From Spirochaetales bacterium (lineage in GTDB: Bacteria; Spirochaetota; Spirochaetia; SZUA-6; JAFGRV01), in assembly GCA_016930085.1 (NCBI GenBank), contig JAFGHO010000069.1:81198-145197 (forward strand): 64,000 nt of DNA, written 5' to 3'. The position numbers and the translations under genes were made by a program. Position 1 is the stretch's first letter, and every line of letters starts with the position of its first letter. Shown here piece by piece: positions 34,875-42,745 of the stretch. The notes beneath the pieces are model-generated. The model ran no database searches. It was not told where the DNA came from and saw only the letters and a program-made list of their open reading frames with translations.

Positions 34875-35321
34875 GTGAGCGGTAAAAAACGAATATTGTT
34901 TCTCTGTACCGGCAACTCGTGTAGAAGCCAGATGGCGGAAGGATTCGCCCGTGCACTCAAGGACGACCTGATCGAGGCATATTCGGCGGGAATCGAAACA
35001 CACGGATTGAACCCACTCGCCGTCAGGGTCATGGCGGAAGCCGGCATCGATATTTCCGGACAGAAAAGCAAGAACGTCCTCGAGTTTTTCAACAACAACA
35101 TCGAGTTCGATTACGTGATTACGGTCTGCGACCACGCCCGCGAGTCCTGCCCGGTCTATCCGGCAAAAACACGCCTCATTCACAAGGGCTTCGACGATCC
35201 GCCCGCGCTTGCCGAAACGGCGAAAACAGAGGAAGAAGCGCTGGAACATTACCGCCGGGTACGGGACGAGATCAGGACGTTCGTCGAAACACTCCCGGGG
35301 GCGTTATCGACGCGTCACTGA
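34875..35321 (+). CDS. arsC: Arsenate reductase, thioredoxin-coupled type
   Basis: 148-residue low-molecular-weight phosphatase-fold arsenate reductase that reduces arsenate to arsenite. The P-loop CTGNSCR gives nucleophile Cys11 and Arg17, and the redox pair Cys85 and Cys92 (TVCDHARESCPVYP) has the seven-residue spacing of Staphylococcus-type ArsC. The frame continues upstream into an arsR remnant, but GTG at 34875 preceded by AAAGGAG is the natural start. No arsenite efflux gene is nearby, so the product's exporter must lie elsewhere if present. Confidence 0.92.
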   Translation: MSGKKRILFLCTGNSCRSQMAEGFARALKDDLIEAYSAGIETHGLNPLAVRVMAEAGIDISGQKSKNVLEFFNNNIEFDYVITVCDHARESCPVYPAKTRLIHKGFDDPPALAETAKTEEEALEHYRRVRDEIRTFVETLPGALSTRH

Positions 35322-35340
35322 CCGGCAATGGGTACTACTC

Positions 35341-36927
35341 TTATTTTCCGGCAAAAACCCGGTAATCGATATCCGGAAAAATCGTAAACTTTTTCTCGAG
35401 CGCGGAAAGCCATGCTTGATCGATCCTGTCGCCGTTGAGGGCGTCAAACAGCGTGGTGAAATGGGCGATATGCTCTTTTGTCCGCTTTTTCGCGTACGGT
35501 ACCGTCGTCCCGGTCTTCATGATAAAGGCCCAGTCGGATGCCTGCGCGAGCAGCAGCTCCCTTGCCGCCTGATTCAACGCCCTTTTCCGGATCCCGGTCG
35601 CTTCGGGATATTTGACCGCGAGTTCGGTCATCCGTTCGGCCGCTTTATGAATATGCCGGTAAATCCAGTCGTTACTCTCGTCCAACCATACTTCTCCGTA
35701 CCCGTTATTCCCCCAACTCGAAGCCGAAGGAGTGGACACCTGATTCGCGCCGTGCAGGTCGAGATAATCCGACGGTGTTTTCATCCCGACGATATCGGCC
35801 GCCTCTGCGGTGACACGGATCATATGTTCGATCCATTCGGGCCCCTCAAACCACCAGTGACCGAAGAGTTCGGCATCGAAAGGACTCACGATAACGGGCG
35901 GGCGATCCATAAGCGGGGCCAAACGCTCTATCTGCTTGCACCTCATATAGACGAAATTATCCGCGTGTTCCTTCACTTTTTCAAGCGCTGCCGCCCTGTT
36001 ATACGGTTTCTTTATGTTCGTGGGTCCAGTAATCGCATAATACTTGATTCCCGTATTGATTCGCAGATCACCTTCATGAATGTACGGGCGGATATAATCG
36101 ATGGGCAGATCATATCCGATGTCGCGATAATATTCCCTGTACAGATAATCGCTCGGATACCCGTCCTCCGCGGACCAGACGGCCCATGAAGAAGCCGGAT
36201 CCCGCCCGAAAGCGGCGACGAGATTGTTGCAGTAAAGCGGGGCATATATGCCGTATTTCGGTTTTCTCTCTGCAAAGAGGAGACCGTGCGTATCGGTAAA
36301 AAAGAACCGGATCCCGTTATCTTTGAGGTGGGTTTCCAGCCCCGGATAATATCCGCACTCCGGAAGCCAGATTCCTTCCGGATCGCCCGAAAACACCCTC
36401 CGGTGTGACGCCACCGCGAACCGTATTTGTGCCCCGACATTCTCCGTGTAGTTTTCGATATGGGGAAGAAAGCAATGCGTGGCACTGCAGGTGATAAGCT
36501 GGAGACAACCTTTTTCCTCGAACTTCTTGAATCCCTTCAGGATGTTCTTTCCATAGACGTCGATAAAATCATGATGATTCTGTTTGAACATATCGACATA
36601 CATACAGGCAAGGGTATGAAACTCCGGCTCGTTCTCCGTTCTCATTTTTTCCTTTTCCGCGAGTTCGATGAGTCTTTCAGTGTAGCGGAGATAGCGTCCT
36701 GTGAGAAGCTCGTCGGATAACATTGCGGCGAGAGTCGGCGATATGCTGATGGTAATCCTGAACGGAATCCCTTCATGCTGCAAACGATCGAATACCCGCA
36801 GAAGGGGGAGATATGTTTCGGAGATTGCTTCGAAAAGCCAGTTTTCTTCGAGAAAGGCTTCATGTTCGGGATGCCTCACGAACGGCAGATGGGCATGCAG
36901 CACCAATGTAAAATAACCCTTTGACAT
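35341..36927 (-). CDS. GH57 family protein, probable 1,4-alpha-glucan branching enzyme (DUF1957 type)
   Basis: 528-residue glycoside hydrolase family 57 protein. The N-terminal GH57 motif LVLHAHLPFVRHPE is followed by the catalytic-nucleophile motif GIWLPECGY (Glu190) and the acid/base motif SPFDAELFGHWWFEG (Asp near 355). A C-terminal DUF1957-type helical domain carries SSWGNNGYGEVWLDESNDWIYRH. This domain set is that of GH57 branching enzymes such as the Thermus type, so a role in alpha-1,6 branching of glycogen is likely. It is encoded after, and probably with, the DUF4912 gene. Confidence 0.88.
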   Translation of the reverse strand: MSKGYFTLVLHAHLPFVRHPEHEAFLEENWLFEAISETYLPLLRVFDRLQHEGIPFRITISISPTLAAMLSDELLTGRYLRYTERLIELAEKEKMRTENEPEFHTLACMYVDMFKQNHHDFIDVYGKNILKGFKKFEEKGCLQLITCSATHCFLPHIENYTENVGAQIRFAVASHRRVFSGDPEGIWLPECGYYPGLETHLKDNGIRFFFTDTHGLLFAERKPKYGIYAPLYCNNLVAAFGRDPASSWAVWSAEDGYPSDYLYREYYRDIGYDLPIDYIRPYIHEGDLRINTGIKYYAITGPTNIKKPYNRAAALEKVKEHADNFVYMRCKQIERLAPLMDRPPVIVSPFDAELFGHWWFEGPEWIEHMIRVTAEAADIVGMKTPSDYLDLHGANQVSTPSASSWGNNGYGEVWLDESNDWIYRHIHKAAERMTELAVKYPEATGIRKRALNQAARELLLAQASDWAFIMKTGTTVPYAKKRTKEHIAHFTTLFDALNGDRIDQAWLSALEKKFTIFPDIDYRVFAGK

Positions 36928-36958
36928 TTTTTTTCCTTTCGATCTTCAATCGTTCCGT

Positions 36959-37693
36959 CTATCCGTACGGGATATAGCTCGAGCTGACAAATGATATTAT
37001 CCGCTGGGGAATCCCCGCTGAGGCGGGATGAAAACTGGCAAAATCCTTCCGGATTAAATCGATGATCTTGTCCGTGGAGCCAGCGATCCATTCATTATCG
37101 ATCACCCCGGAAATATTTTCACGCGGCGAGTTGATCACGTTCGATTGTGCGATAAATTTCTTCTCACCGTTCGATGAATACAATAGCTGAATGATATAGA
37201 CGCTGTCCGGGTGGGGTACATTGATGTACCATTTGCCATCGTTGAGCAGAACGGGAATATCAAAATAGAAATTTGAATTATTCCCGTTAAAATCGATGAG
37301 TTTTATGTCGTGCACACGCAACAACAGCCCCTCGAATCCCTGATCCGTTTTTATCCGACGCAATGTTTGTTTATCGATCTCCCAATACGCGAACGCCCAG
37401 TACGGATCGCGCGCCATCAGAATAATCCGAGTCGTCCCGTATGAATCCGGCAGTACGATCTCTTCACTGTCGCGGACATCCAGCTCTTCATCGCGCGAGA
37501 GTCTGTACTTCATTCCCTCGATCTTCACCGAAACATTATCGAACTCCCTTTCTTCCTCCCGTTCATCGTACGATTCACAAACCCTTTTGATAAGTGTTTC
37601 ACGGTCGATATCATCGGGGACGGGAATATCAATATCGTGCGCTATTTTTTTGAGTTCATCCAGGGTTAATTGTTCAAGCCGCTCTCTTCTCAT
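36959..37693 (-). CDS. DUF4912 protein with N-terminal Rho-N/SAP-like segment
   Basis: 244-residue protein. Residues 1-45 (RERLEQLTLDELKKIAHDID... TLIKRVCE) look like a Rho-N/SAP helix pair. The rest matches DUF4912, with LMARDPYWAFAYWEID, LLRVHDIKLIDFNG and a WYINVPHPDSVYIIQLLY beta core suggestive of a carbohydrate-binding fold. DUF4912 genes are often found beside GH57 genes. ATG 37693 is preferred over GTG 37699. It is expressed from a predicted promoter at 37730-37758, ahead of the GH57 gene, with a 31-base spacing. Confidence 0.8.
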   Translation of the reverse strand: MRRERLEQLTLDELKKIAHDIDIPVPDDIDRETLIKRVCESYDEREEEREFDNVSVKIEGMKYRLSRDEELDVRDSEEIVLPDSYGTTRIILMARDPYWAFAYWEIDKQTLRRIKTDQGFEGLLLRVHDIKLIDFNGNNSNFYFDIPVLLNDGKWYINVPHPDSVYIIQLLYSSNGEKKFIAQSNVINSPRENISGVIDNEWIAGSTDKIIDLIRKDFASFHPASAGIPQRIISFVSSSYIPYG

Positions 37694-37729
37694 AATCACA
37701 TCCGATCTTCATTCGTAATAACACCCTAT

Positions 37730-37758
37730 ATACTAGTGAATGCGTGGCGGTGTGTCAA
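37730..37758 (-). promoter_or_regulatory. Predicted promoter of the DUF4912-GH57 operon
   Basis: On the minus strand TTGACA (37758-37753) and TAGTAT (37735-37730) are separated by 17 bases, about 35 bases upstream of the DUF4912 start. The same TTGACA/TAGTAT pair is seen ahead of mraZ. Confidence 0.55.
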
Positions 37759-37960
37759 GATGAAGGAAGTCCCGGCTTTTTTTGTTACATTGATTTTTTC
37801 ATCGATATGCCCGCGATCTGGCTAAAATACCCGCCTTGTCCCGTAAGCCGCCTGTGTACGGCGACCGGAGAAGACCGGGGGCAAAAGGCACGAGAAGTGC
37901 GCTATGGTTATTCAGGCGAACCTGCTTTACAAAGTACATGAAAACCGTACAATGGGATAT

Positions 37961-40372
37961 ATGAAGAACAACCTCATTATTCATGGCCATTTCTACCAGC
38001 CACCGCGTGAAGATCCATGGATCGGGCTTGTTCCCTCTCAACCTTCCGCCTATCCGTATCATGACTGGAATGAACGTATTACAAAAGAATGTTATGCAGC
38101 CAATTCCATGTCCCGGACGCTGAACGGTTTCGGCCAGATAACCGATATCGTCAACAATTACGCCTATATTTCCTTTAATTTCGGGCCCACACTCCTCAAC
38201 TGGCTCAAAACCAACACGGATCATGTTTACGAAAATATCCTCGAAGCGGACAGGGAAAGCATGAAACGTAATAACGGGCACGGCAACGCAATCGCCCAGG
38301 CCTATAATCACACCATTCTTCCCCTCTGCTCTCCGGAGGATGCCAGAACCCAGATTATCTGGGGTCTGAAGGATTTCGAGGCCCATTTTGGAAGAAATTC
38401 GGAAGGGATCTGGCTGCCCGAGGCGGCGGTCAGCATGCCGGTAATCGATTTAATGATCGAACAGGGGATACGGTTCATCATTCTCTCTCCCTGGCAGGCG
38501 GAAGCCATTTGTCCTATCGGCGCGAACAAATGGCAGCCGTTACACCATAATCCCGTCCCGAGCGGCCAGGCATATCAGATTGACCGGCCCCATGGCTCTA
38601 TCGCCGTTTTTTTCTATAATCATATCCTCGCAACCGGAATCTCGTTTCAGAATTTTCTTCGTAATGCGGACAGGTTATATGAAAAACTGATATCTTTTAA
38701 ACAGAATGCGGACCCCCACTACCTCGTGAATATCGCCACAGACGGAGAAGTCTACGGACATCACGAACCCTTTGGCGATATGTGTCTCGCGGCCCTGATA
38801 AAACTCGTAGAAAAAAACGATGATTTTACTTTTATGAACTACGGCATGTATCTCGATATGTATCCTCCCACTTGCCTTGTCAAACTGAAAGAAGGTGAAC
38901 AGGGACACGGTACATCATGGAGCTGCATCCATGGTGTAGCCAGATGGTACAGAAATTGCGGCTGTACGACAGGCAGCCGGGACGGGTGGAACCAGGAATG
39001 GCGTACACCCCTCCGAAACGCCTTTATATCCCTTCGGGACAAACTTCGCGCTCTTTTTATCAGGGAAATGACGACGCTTTCTTCCCACGATCCCATGGAG
39101 ATCAGGAATACCTATATCGATGTCATAACTGAAAAAGCAAACAGAACCAATTTTATCCGGCGATATGTCGACAGGTCAGACCCTTCCGATACCGGCATAC
39201 TGAAGCGTTTCTTTTCACTCATGGAAGGCCAGAAATACGCCATGTACATGTTTACTTCCTGCGGCTGGTTTTTTTCGGATATCTCCGGAATCGAAACAAT
39301 GCAGAACATGAGATACGCGATAAAGGCCCTCGATCTCCATGGCCTGCCCTATGACAAGGATATTACCACACCGTTTCTCTCCGAACTTGAAACCGCGCGA
39401 AGCAACATCAGTTCTTTCGGATCCGGAAGAAATATCGTTGAATCGATTATCCTCGAGGAAAAAAAGGGACTTCAGCATGGAGCGGCGATTTTTATTCTGT
39501 CCGAACTCTGGGCCAGCAAAACCTATAAAAACGACACCTACGGTATATTCAAACTCGCAGATTTCTCGGCCGAAAAACCGGGTACCAATAAAACCGTGGT
39601 TGAAAAACGTGGACGGGTAACCGTACGAAATTATATGGTCCAGCATGAAACGACATACGTTTTTTCATTAAAGGAAAAGGAACTCGAAGGGATCTCACTC
39701 ACCCTCAGGGAGGACGTCCCGGGCGACAAGCATCAGGAAGAAATCGAAATTTCCGTCGCCGATCTGCCCGTCGAACTCAAAACACATATCACCGATTCCG
39801 TTTCCTCCCACGTTGTCGATCGTTGCATAAACAACAGTATCGAATCATTCAACGCAACGCGGAGTGCCCTCGTCTATTTGAAAAAGATGAACGTCAGCGG
39901 ACCGCACACCATTATCGATCTCGCGGAGCTGCTAATCGACCGTATGCTCGAGCAATTACTCAATGACCGCACGGTTGTTCCTTCTGAAGCGACATTGGGC
40001 CGCATCAAGGATCTGATGCTTTTTGCAAACGAATACGAGTTGAACGTTGATATTGACAGCCTTAAAACGAAAGTCTCCTCGATCATCTCCTACCAGGCGG
40101 AACGGCTAACCGATATGATCGAAGAGGAACCGACAAGGATTATCATTCATCTGCTTGAAACCTGTCGCCGTTTCGGAAGTGAACCGGAAATAACACGGGC
40201 ACAGGACAGGGTATTTCAACTGCTAAAAGCGGCGGAGCATGCCGCGTCAAGAGTACTCGACGGTAAAATGGATTTTTCCGTACTCAACAGAATTCGGCGC
40301 CTTATCAAACTCGGCGCCACATTAGGATTTGACGTAGAAAAACACAAGGAAAACTTTTTCGTTTTCGAGTAA
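37961..40372 (+). CDS. GH57 family protein with DUF3536 domain
   Basis: 803-residue second GH57 protein. The barrel opens with NNLIIHGHFYQPPREDPW and has the nucleophile motif SEGIWLPEAA (Glu154) and a second catalytic region ATDGEVYGHHEPFGD. A long C-terminal DUF3536 part (about residues 350-790) is mainly helical. The substrate is not known; annotated relatives are called alpha-amylase or alpha-mannosidase-like. Two in-frame ATGs at 37952 and 37961 are possible, and I chose the one next to the conserved motif. It is divergent from the DUF4912-GH57 pair. Confidence 0.87.
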   Translation: MKNNLIIHGHFYQPPREDPWIGLVPSQPSAYPYHDWNERITKECYAANSMSRTLNGFGQITDIVNNYAYISFNFGPTLLNWLKTNTDHVYENILEADRESMKRNNGHGNAIAQAYNHTILPLCSPEDARTQIIWGLKDFEAHFGRNSEGIWLPEAAVSMPVIDLMIEQGIRFIILSPWQAEAICPIGANKWQPLHHNPVPSGQAYQIDRPHGSIAVFFYNHILATGISFQNFLRNADRLYEKLISFKQNADPHYLVNIATDGEVYGHHEPFGDMCLAALIKLVEKNDDFTFMNYGMYLDMYPPTCLVKLKEGEQGHGTSWSCIHGVARWYRNCGCTTGSRDGWNQEWRTPLRNAFISLRDKLRALFIREMTTLSSHDPMEIRNTYIDVITEKANRTNFIRRYVDRSDPSDTGILKRFFSLMEGQKYAMYMFTSCGWFFSDISGIETMQNMRYAIKALDLHGLPYDKDITTPFLSELETARSNISSFGSGRNIVESIILEEKKGLQHGAAIFILSELWASKTYKNDTYGIFKLADFSAEKPGTNKTVVEKRGRVTVRNYMVQHETTYVFSLKEKELEGISLTLREDVPGDKHQEEIEISVADLPVELKTHITDSVSSHVVDRCINNSIESFNATRSALVYLKKMNVSGPHTIIDLAELLIDRMLEQLLNDRTVVPSEATLGRIKDLMLFANEYELNVDIDSLKTKVSSIISYQAERLTDMIEEEPTRIIIHLLETCRRFGSEPEITRAQDRVFQLLKAAEHAASRVLDGKMDFSVLNRIRRLIKLGATLGFDVEKHKENFFVFE

Positions 40373-40505
40373 ATTCCGTACCCGCATAAATCCGCCTCAG
40401 CGGAAGACGACCCCGTTTTCTCACAAGCCGGTTTCATTTGAAATCGATCGTTTGCATGACGGAAAATTGTCTCACGGGACTCGCAATCCGCCGTATGCAG
40501 ACTCC

Positions 40506-40537
40506 TTGACAGCGGTATTACAAAGTAATATTATAAT
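40506..40537 (+). promoter_or_regulatory. Promoter with perfect palindrome (putative operator)
   Basis: TTGACA at 40506-40511 is followed 17 bases later by TATTAT (40529-40534), with TATAAT also present at 40532. The spacer holds the perfect inverted repeat TATTAC-AAA-GTAATA (40516-40530). A regulator bound there would block RNA polymerase directly. It lies 18 bases upstream of the ribbon-helix-helix gene, so autoregulation is likely. Confidence 0.65.
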
Positions 40538-40554
40538 AGCAGAGAAGGAGAACA

Positions 40555-40827
40555 ATGACCATGGCAAAACAGAAACATGATGTGGTGACATTCAAAGTCG
40601 AATCGTCTCTTGCCGCGATATTGAAAAAACTCCCGAATAAATCGGCATTTATACGAAATGCCATATTAAAATCATTCGAGAATCTCTGTCCGCTCTGCCA
40701 GGGAAGCGGTATCCTTTCTATCGATCAGAAAGAGCATTGGGACAGGTTCAAGGCGAACCATCCTCTTAAAAAATGCAGCGAATGTGAATCATTTTATCTG
40801 GAGTGCCGCGCGGGGCGAACCGGATAG
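40555..40827 (+). CDS. Ribbon-helix-helix regulator with C-terminal zinc-ribbon
   Basis: 90-residue protein. Residues 8-43 look like a CopG/Arc ribbon-helix-helix: a beta strand (VVTFKVES), then helix-turn-helix with NKSAFIRNAILKSF. Residues 45-84 carry CPLC-QGSGIL and CSEC...YLEC, so Cys45, Cys48, Cys74 and Cys77 could bind Zn, with Cys84 extra; the CxxCxGxG part resembles a DnaJ zinc-finger half. AAGGAG precedes ATG 40555. It lies 70 bases before znuC and its promoter carries a palindrome, so it may regulate itself and the transporter. Confidence 0.8.
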   Translation: MTMAKQKHDVVTFKVESSLAAILKKLPNKSAFIRNAILKSFENLCPLCQGSGILSIDQKEHWDRFKANHPLKKCSECESFYLECRAGRTG

Positions 40828-40897
40828 CCGGACCGTCACGTGAAATACATGGCAATATGTCCGGCACATTGAATCACGGACGAGGGGGATGAGTAAA

Positions 40898-41644
40898 ATG
40901 AAAAAAGAAATTATCCGAATGGAAAACGTCAGTTTCTCATATGATAAGTCATACGTCCTCAAGGATGTTACCTTGAGTTTTTATGAAAACGAAATGGTGA
41001 GCATTATCGGTCCGAACGGAAGCGGAAAAACGACATTACTCAAACTCATCCTCGGACTTATCAGACCTGATCGCGGACACATTACGGTATTTTCACAATC
41101 GCCCGAACACAACGAGCATACAACCGGGTATGTTCCGCAGTATGCGATATTCGATCCCGAGTTTCCCGTTGCCGTCATCGATGTCGTATTAATGGGACGT
41201 CTCGGTCTTTCCGGCGGGCTTTTTTACCGGAAGAAAGACAGACAGGCAGCCCATGAAGCGCTCGAAAAAGTCAACCTCCGTGATTTCGGCCCGCGCCGGT
41301 TTTCCTCCCTTTCGGGCGGCCAGCGGCAACGTGTCCTGATCGCGCGTGCCCTGGCTTCCTCCCCCCGGCTTCTCCTCCTCGACGAGCCCACCGCACACGT
41401 CGACAGGTCCACGGAACAGCAGCTTTATTGTCTTATCAAGGATATATCCCGGGACATCACCGTGCTGCTCGTTTCCCATGATCTGGGTGTTGTTCCGAAA
41501 ATATCCGACCGTATCGCATGCGTCAATCAAAGCGTAAAAATACACGCGTCAAAAGAATTAACCGGGAATGATATTCAAACCATATATAACTACGATATCA
41601 ATCTCGTTGAACACTCAAGAGAATGTGAGGAATTAATGTCATGA
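40898..41644 (+). CDS. znuC: ZnuC-like metal ABC transporter ATPase
   Basis: 248-residue ATP-binding subunit of a zinc/manganese-type importer. Walker A is GPNGSGKTTLL, the signature is LSGGQRQRVLIARAL and Walker B is LLLLDEPTAHVD; the Q-loop (YVPQYAIFDPEFP) is typical of the ZnuC/MntB group. An ATG at 40889 abuts GAGGGGG too closely, so the ATG at 40898 is preferred. The stop overlaps the permease start. The usual C-terminal Zn-sensing His extension of enteric ZnuC is absent. Confidence 0.93.
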   Translation: MKKEIIRMENVSFSYDKSYVLKDVTLSFYENEMVSIIGPNGSGKTTLLKLILGLIRPDRGHITVFSQSPEHNEHTTGYVPQYAIFDPEFPVAVIDVVLMGRLGLSGGLFYRKKDRQAAHEALEKVNLRDFGPRRFSSLSGGQRQRVLIARALASSPRLLLLDEPTAHVDRSTEQQLYCLIKDISRDITVLLVSHDLGVVPKISDRIACVNQSVKIHASKELTGNDIQTIYNYDINLVEHSRECEELMS

Positions 41645-42501
41645 CGGCCTTTTTCAGCGATGTACTCGTTTTCCCCTTTCTTCAATACGCGCTTTTCGCG
41701 GCGATCCTTTCCTCGATCGCCTGCGGTGTCGTGGGAAGCTATATTACCGTAAAACGAATCACCTATATCGCGGGCGCGATCGCCCACAGTATACTTGGCG
41801 GCATGGGTATCGCAAAATACCTCAATGTGACCGCCGGACTTGATTTCATCCAACCGCTGCACGGCGCCATCGTTTTCGCCCTGGCGGCCGCTATTATTAT
41901 CGGACTTGTCACCCTGTACAGCAAACAGCGAATCGATACGGTATTGAGTGCCATCTGGGCGATCGGCATGGCGACGGGAATACTCTTTATCTACGCCACA
42001 CCCGGTTACCGCGAGGATCTCATGAGTTACCTGTTCGGCAACATCCTCATGGTCGGTCCGCAGGATCTCATGCTGATCGGAATACTCGATGTCATTATCA
42101 TGACCGCCGGTATCCTCTTCTACACGAGGATTCTGGCAATCTCTTTTGATGCCGAATATGCGCGCCTTCGGGGGATAAACGTGCGTTTTTACCTGCTCGC
42201 CCTTCTCGTCCTCACCGCTCTCACGATTGTTGTCCTTATTCAGATCGTGGGAATCGTCATGGTTATTGCGCTTCTCTCCCTGCCCGCGGCGACCGCATCA
42301 ATTTTCACGAGACAACTCTGGCAGATGACCCTGAGTTCGATTCTCCTCTGCCTTCTGTATACGATCGGCGGACTCATCATCAGTTATGGCCCTGATCTTC
42401 CGGCGGGTGCGACGATCATCGTTCTTTCCGGGACCGTGTACCTTCTGGTACTGGGGGCGAAAAAGCTGCATCGGGCGTCGTCCGCCCGGCGGCCGCATTG
42501 A
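41641..42501 (+). CDS. znuB: ZnuB-like metal ABC transporter permease
   Basis: 286-residue ABC-3 family membrane permease with eight or nine helices. Family signatures include AAILSSIACGVVGSYITVKRITYIAGAIAHSILGGMG near the N-terminus and GIVMVIALLSLPAATASIF in the second half, where the EAA-like loop contacts the ATPase. ATG 41641 overlaps the znuC stop by 4 bases (coupled). The basic C-terminus (KKLHRASSARRPH) ends at TGA 42501. Metal specificity (Zn or Mn) cannot be read from sequence. Confidence 0.93.
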   Translation: MTAFFSDVLVFPFLQYALFAAILSSIACGVVGSYITVKRITYIAGAIAHSILGGMGIAKYLNVTAGLDFIQPLHGAIVFALAAAIIIGLVTLYSKQRIDTVLSAIWAIGMATGILFIYATPGYREDLMSYLFGNILMVGPQDLMLIGILDVIIMTAGILFYTRILAISFDAEYARLRGINVRFYLLALLVLTALTIVVLIQIVGIVMVIALLSLPAATASIFTRQLWQMTLSSILLCLLYTIGGLIISYGPDLPAGATIIVLSGTVYLLVLGAKKLHRASSARRPH

Positions 42502-42626
42502 TGGACCACCGTACACGAAGCGTAACAACGCCTCCTCCAAAGAAGCAACTTCCGTTGGAAACCGTTTCCTCATGGAAATGAAATTCCCTTCGTGCTTCAC
42601 GCATCACCGGTCCGGCCCCCGCTCAC

Positions 42627-42656
42627 TTGACAGAAACTTCTTCAAGGGACTACATT
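42627..42656 (+). promoter_or_regulatory. Possible separate promoter for znuA
   Basis: TTGACA (42627-42632) is followed after 18 bases by TACATT, a four-of-six -10. It lies in the 244-base gap after znuB, so znuA may be expressed independently of znuCB. No palindrome like the one ahead of the regulator gene is visible here. Confidence 0.4.
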
Positions 42657-42683
42657 ATTATACATGAAAACGGATACCGGCGG

Positions 42684-42718
42684 CCGGGCCCGAAGCAAGA
42701 TACGTGTATCCGGCCCGG
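42684..42718 (+). other. GC-rich stem-loop in the znuA leader
   Basis: CCGGGCC (42684-42690) pairs with GGCCCGG (42712-42718), and the loop contains an inner GATAC/GTATC stem. It ends about 28 bases before the znuA ATG. It could be an mRNA-stability element or part of a terminator for znuB read-through. No U-run follows. Confidence 0.45.
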
Positions 42719-42745
42719 AATAAATCGAAAACCGAGGAGGACCAT

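Noticed and set aside
35209..36189. 326-codon plus-strand frame
   Set aside because: Begins inside arsC and runs antisense to the GH57 gene; composition is arginine/proline-rich as in shadow frames.
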